A DNA stretch of 7,582 bases from Clostridia bacterium (GTDB lineage: Bacteria > Bacillota > Clostridia > Oscillospirales > CAG-382): NCBI GenBank assembly GCA_017646185.1, contig JAGCNA010000282.1, forward strand, positions 1 through 7,582, given 5' to 3'. The position numbers and the translations under genes were made by a program. Below are positions 4,826-7,582 of the stretch, in pieces. The notes beneath the pieces are model-generated. The model saw only the letters and a list, made by a program, of their open reading frames with translations, ran no database searches and was not told the DNA's origin. Numbering within the stretch: the first letter of the stretch is position 1; every line of letters starts with the position of its first letter.

Positions 4826-7447
4826 ATGGCAGAAAAAAAGTATGTCTATTTGTTTTCAGAAGGCAACGGCTCCATGCGCGAATTACTCGGCGGTAAAGGT
4901 GCAAACCTTGCAGAGATGACAAATCTGGGCTTGCCCGTTCCCCAGGGATTTACAATTACTACGGAGGCTTGTACTCGTTATTACGATGACGGCAAAAAGA
5001 TCGGCGACGATATAAAAGCGCAGATTTTGGAATATATAGGTAAGATGGAAGAGGTTACCGGCAAAAAGTTCGGCAATCTTGAAAATCCTCTCCTCGTTTC
5101 GGTAAGATCCGGCGCACGCGCTTCTATGCCCGGTATGATGGATACTATCCTCAACCTCGGTCTTAACGAAAACGTTGTTAACGTTATTGCAGAAAAATCC
5201 GGCAATCCCCGTTGGGCTTGGGACTGCTACAGAAGATTTATTCAGATGTATTCCGACGTTGTTATGGAAGTCGGAAAGAAGTATTTTGAAGTTCTTATCG
5301 ACCAGCTCAAAGAGAAAAAGGGTATTACTCAGGACGTAGATATGGACGCTGAGGACCTTAAGTACCTTGCAACCCAGTTCAAGAAGGAATACAAAGAAAA
5401 GATCGGTCAGGATTTCCCCGACGATCCTATCGAACAGCTCTTCGGCGCTGTTACTGCAGTATTCAGAAGCTGGGATAACCCCAGAGCAAACATTTACAGA
5501 AGAGACAACGATATTCCCTATAGCTGGGGCACCGCTGTTAACGTACAGATGATGGCTTTCGGTAATATGGGCGATACATCCGGTACCGGCGTTGCATTTA
5601 CCCGTGACCCCGCAACCGGTGAAAAGCGTCTTATGGGCGAATTCCTTATGAACGCTCAGGGCGAAGACGTTGTTGCAGGCGTTCGTACTCCTCTTCCCAT
5701 TGCAAAGATGGCAGAAGTTATGCCCGAATGCTTTGAGCAGTTCACCAACATTTGTAATATACTTGAAAACCATTACCGCGATATGCAGGATATGGAATTC
5801 ACCATTGAAGACAGAAAGCTGTTTATGCTCCAGACCAGAAACGGTAAGAGAACCGCACAGGCAGCTCTTAAGATCGCCTGCGATCTGGTAGACGAAGGCA
5901 TGATCACCGAAGAAAAGGCCGTTCTTATGATCGACCCCAGAAACCTTGATACCCTTCTCCACCCTCAGTTCAGCACCGAAGCTCTTAAGAAGGCAGTTCC
6001 CATGGCAAAAGCTCTTGCAGCTTCCCCCGGAGCAGCTTGCGGTAAGGTAGTATTCACCGCAGAAGACGCAAAGGCTTGGAACGAGCGCGGCGAAAAGGTT
6101 ATTCTTGTAAGACTTGAGACCTCTCCCGAAGATATCGAGGGTATGAAGGCGGCTCAGGGTATTCTTACCGTACGCGGCGGTATGACCAGCCACGCAGCGG
6201 TTGTAGCACGCGGAATGGGTACCTGCTGTGTATCCGGATGCTCCGCTATCGCTATGGACGAGGAAAACAAGAAGTTTGTTCTTGCAGGCAAGACCTTTAA
6301 CGAAGGCGACGAAATTTCCATTGACGGTTCTACCGGTAATATTTACGACGGTATCATCCCCACTGTTGACGCAAAGATCGTCGGTGAATTGGGCAGAATA
6401 ATGGCATGGGCAGATAAGTTCAGAAAGCTTAAGATCCGCACCAACGCAGATACCGAAAAGGATGCAAAGAAGGCATTCGAGCTTGGCGCAGAAGGTATCG
6501 GTCTTTGCCGTACCGAGCACATGTTCTTTGATAAGATCGCGGCTATCCGCGAAATGATCTGTTCCGACACCGTTGAACAGAGAGAAGTTGCTCTTGCAAA
6601 GATCCTTCCTCTCCAGCAGGCAGACTTTGAAAGCCTTTACGAAGCAATGCAGGGCAACCCCGTAACCATCCGTTACTTGGATCCCCCTCTCCACGAGTTC
6701 GTTCCCACCGAGGAAAAGGATATCGAAGAGCTTGCGGCTGCTCAGGGCAAGACCGTTAAGCAGATCAAGGATATCATCGCTTCTCTCCACGAATTCAACC
6801 CCATGATGGGTCACAGAGGCTGCCGTCTTGCGGTTACCTATCCCGAAATTGCGGCTATGCAGACAAGAGCTGTTATCCGTGCCGCTATCAACGTTCAGGC
6901 TCGTCATCCCGAATGGACCATGGTTCCCGAAATTATGATTCCTCTTGTAGGCGACGTAAAAGAGCTTGCATACGTTAAGAAGACGGTTGTAAATACCGCA
7001 AACGAAGAGCTTGCAAACGCTAACAGCGATATGCAGTACAAGGTTGGTACTATGATCGAAATTCCCCGTGCTGCTCTTACCGCAGACGAGATCGCAAAGG
7101 AAGCTGAATTCTTCTCCTTCGGTACCAACGACCTTACTCAGATGACCTTCGGCTTCTCCCGTGATGACGCAGGTAAGTTCCTTGACGCTTATTACGACAG
7201 CAAGATCTACGAAAGTGATCCCTTCGCACGTCTCGACCAGAACGGCGTAGGTAAGCTGGTTGAAATGGCTTCCAAACTGGGCAAGCAGACCCGTCCCGAT
7301 ATCAAGCTGGGTATCTGCGGCGAACACGGCGGAGATCCCTCTTCCGTTGAATTCTGCCACAAGGTAGGTCTGTCTTACGTTTCCTGCTCTCCCTTCAGAG
7401 TTCCCATCGCACGTCTTGCGGCGGCTCAGGCAGCTCTTAAAGACTAA
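4826..7447 (+). CDS. ppdK: Pyruvate, phosphate dikinase
   Basis: PPDK reversibly interconverts ATP + pyruvate + phosphate and AMP + PEP + pyrophosphate. In anaerobes it can work in gluconeogenesis or as a pyrophosphate-linked replacement for pyruvate kinase. The 873 residues match the 874-residue Clostridium symbiosum enzyme almost position for position. Nucleotide-binding domain: GGKGANLAEM (22-31), VRSGARASMPGMMDT (93-107, R94), DTSGTGVAFTRDP (250-262), and MEFTIEDRKLFMLQTRNG with E324, Q336 and R338. The swivelling phosphohistidine domain has GGMTSHAAVVARG with His456, the phosphate carrier; Thr454 matches the regulatory threonine of plant PPDK. The PEP/pyruvate barrel has R562 (LCRTEH), R616 (IRYLDPP), E745 (MIEIPR), N768 (GTNDLTQM) and catalytic Cys831 (GICGEHGGDP). 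All key residues are present, so it should be active. Codon use is strongly biased, suggesting high expression. The gene has its own promoter and terminator. No regulatory kinase/phosphatase gene for it is in the window. Confidence 0.98.
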   Translation: MAEKKYVYLFSEGNGSMRELLGGKGANLAEMTNLGLPVPQGFTITTEACTRYYDDGKKIGDDIKAQILEYIGKMEEVTGKKFGNLENPLLVSVRSGARASMPGMMDTILNLGLNENVVNVIAEKSGNPRWAWDCYRRFIQMYSDVVMEVGKKYFEVLIDQLKEKKGITQDVDMDAEDLKYLATQFKKEYKEKIGQDFPDDPIEQLFGAVTAVFRSWDNPRANIYRRDNDIPYSWGTAVNVQMMAFGNMGDTSGTGVAFTRDPATGEKRLMGEFLMNAQGEDVVAGVRTPLPIAKMAEVMPECFEQFTNICNILENHYRDMQDMEFTIEDRKLFMLQTRNGKRTAQAALKIACDLVDEGMITEEKAVLMIDPRNLDTLLHPQFSTEALKKAVPMAKALAASPGAACGKVVFTAEDAKAWNERGEKVILVRLETSPEDIEGMKAAQGILTVRGGMTSHAAVVARGMGTCCVSGCSAIAMDEENKKFVLAGKTFNEGDEISIDGSTGNIYDGIIPTVDAKIVGELGRIMAWADKFRKLKIRTNADTEKDAKKAFELGAEGIGLCRTEHMFFDKIAAIREMICSDTVEQREVALAKILPLQQADFESLYEAMQGNPVTIRYLDPPLHEFVPTEEKDIEELAAAQGKTVKQIKDIIASLHEFNPMMGHRGCRLAVTYPEIAAMQTRAVIRAAINVQARHPEWTMVPEIMIPLVGDVKELAYVKKTVVNTANEELANANSDMQYKVGTMIEIPRAALTADEIAKEAEFFSFGTNDLTQMTFGFSRDDAGKFLDAYYDSKIYESDPFARLDQNGVGKLVEMASKLGKQTRPDIKLGICGEHGGDPSSVEFCHKVGLSYVSCSPFRVPIARLAAAQAALKD

Positions 7448-7471
7448 ATACTTTAGTTTACCACACTTTAT

Positions 7472-7508
7472 GTGCGGATGCGAAAATCCGCATCCGCACT
7501 TTGCTTAT
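7472..7508 (+). terminator. Rho-independent-type terminator after ppdK
   Basis: GTGCGGATGCG (7472-7482) pairs perfectly with CGCATCCGCAC (7489-7499) around a 6-nt loop, AAAATC. This gives an 11-bp GC-rich stem 24 nt after the ppdK stop. The tail TTTGCTTAT is only moderately T-rich, so termination may be incomplete. A small competing pair, CACA (7462-7465) with TGTG (7471-7474), overlaps the 5' arm. Confidence 0.75.
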
Positions 7509-7549
7509 ATTAATTGATATTATGACATACGCTTCAATAACACAAAATA

Positions 7550-7578
7550 TTTACAACGATAACAAAAAAACCTATAAA
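7550..7578 (+). promoter_or_regulatory. Predicted promoter for a plus-strand gene beyond the window
   Basis: TTTACA (7550-7555) and TATAAA (7573-7578) are each one base from consensus and are separated by exactly 17 nt. They lie after the ppdK terminator, so they may start the next transcription unit. No start codon or RBS is visible before the window ends. AT-rich sequence yields such pairs by chance, so confidence is moderate. Confidence 0.45.
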
Positions 7579-7582
7579 AAGG

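Noticed and set aside
4883..7360. 825-codon open frame antisense to ppdK
   Set aside because: It is codon-aligned with ppdK and explained by the lack of TTA/CTA/TCA codons in the sense gene. The translation shows no recognisable domain, is Cys-, His- and Asn-rich as expected from a reverse reading, and has no credible RBS context.
1..7582. Mobile element, CRISPR, tRNA/rRNA, or defence system
   Set aside because: No transposase or integrase motifs, no regular direct repeats with spacers, no cloverleaf or rRNA-like segments were seen; nearly all sequence is accounted for by four housekeeping-type genes and short regulatory gaps.

Overview
The window looks like a chromosomal housekeeping stretch from a low-to-mid GC Gram-positive anaerobe, most likely a member of Clostridia (Oscillospirales/Ruminococcaceae-like). 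This rests on three things: the gene order pth-mfd-PrsA/SurA-like lipoprotein, which is the usual Firmicutes arrangement; strong AGGAGG-type ribosome binding sites with sigma-A-type promoters; and a pyruvate phosphate dikinase closely matching the Clostridium symbiosum enzyme in length and in the position of its catalytic residues. The taxon is inferred from these features and was not tested by a search.

Layout: positions 1-4659 are a leftward (minus-strand) gene cluster. It starts at a promoter at 4685-4713 and runs pth (peptidyl-tRNA hydrolase, 4072-4659), mfd (transcription-repair coupling factor, 579-4067) and an incomplete lipoprotein gene (1-534) whose product resembles the N-terminal chaperone part of PrsA/SurA-like foldases. 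pth and mfd are 4 nt apart. The lipoprotein gene also has what looks like its own promoter, lying across the end of mfd. Positions 4660-4825 are a divergent intergenic region with back-to-back promoters. Positions 4826-7447 carry ppdK on the plus strand, followed by a hairpin terminator (7472-7508). The last ~30 bases hold a good promoter-like pair that would drive a plus-strand gene beyond the window.

Functionally, the leftward cluster serves translation and transcription quality control: Pth recycles peptidyl-tRNA, Mfd removes stalled RNA polymerase and recruits repair, and the lipoprotein probably helps fold exported proteins. ppdK belongs to central carbon metabolism (pyruvate/PEP interconversion with ATP and pyrophosphate). 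Its very biased codon choice suggests high expression, unlike the leftward genes.

I found no mobile element, CRISPR array, RNA gene, defence module or clearly undescribed system. The points worth a second look are regulatory (promoter structures and inverted repeats in the divergent region, the promoter inside the end of mfd, the missing ribosome binding site of mfd), together with codon bias and one motif deviation in Pth.
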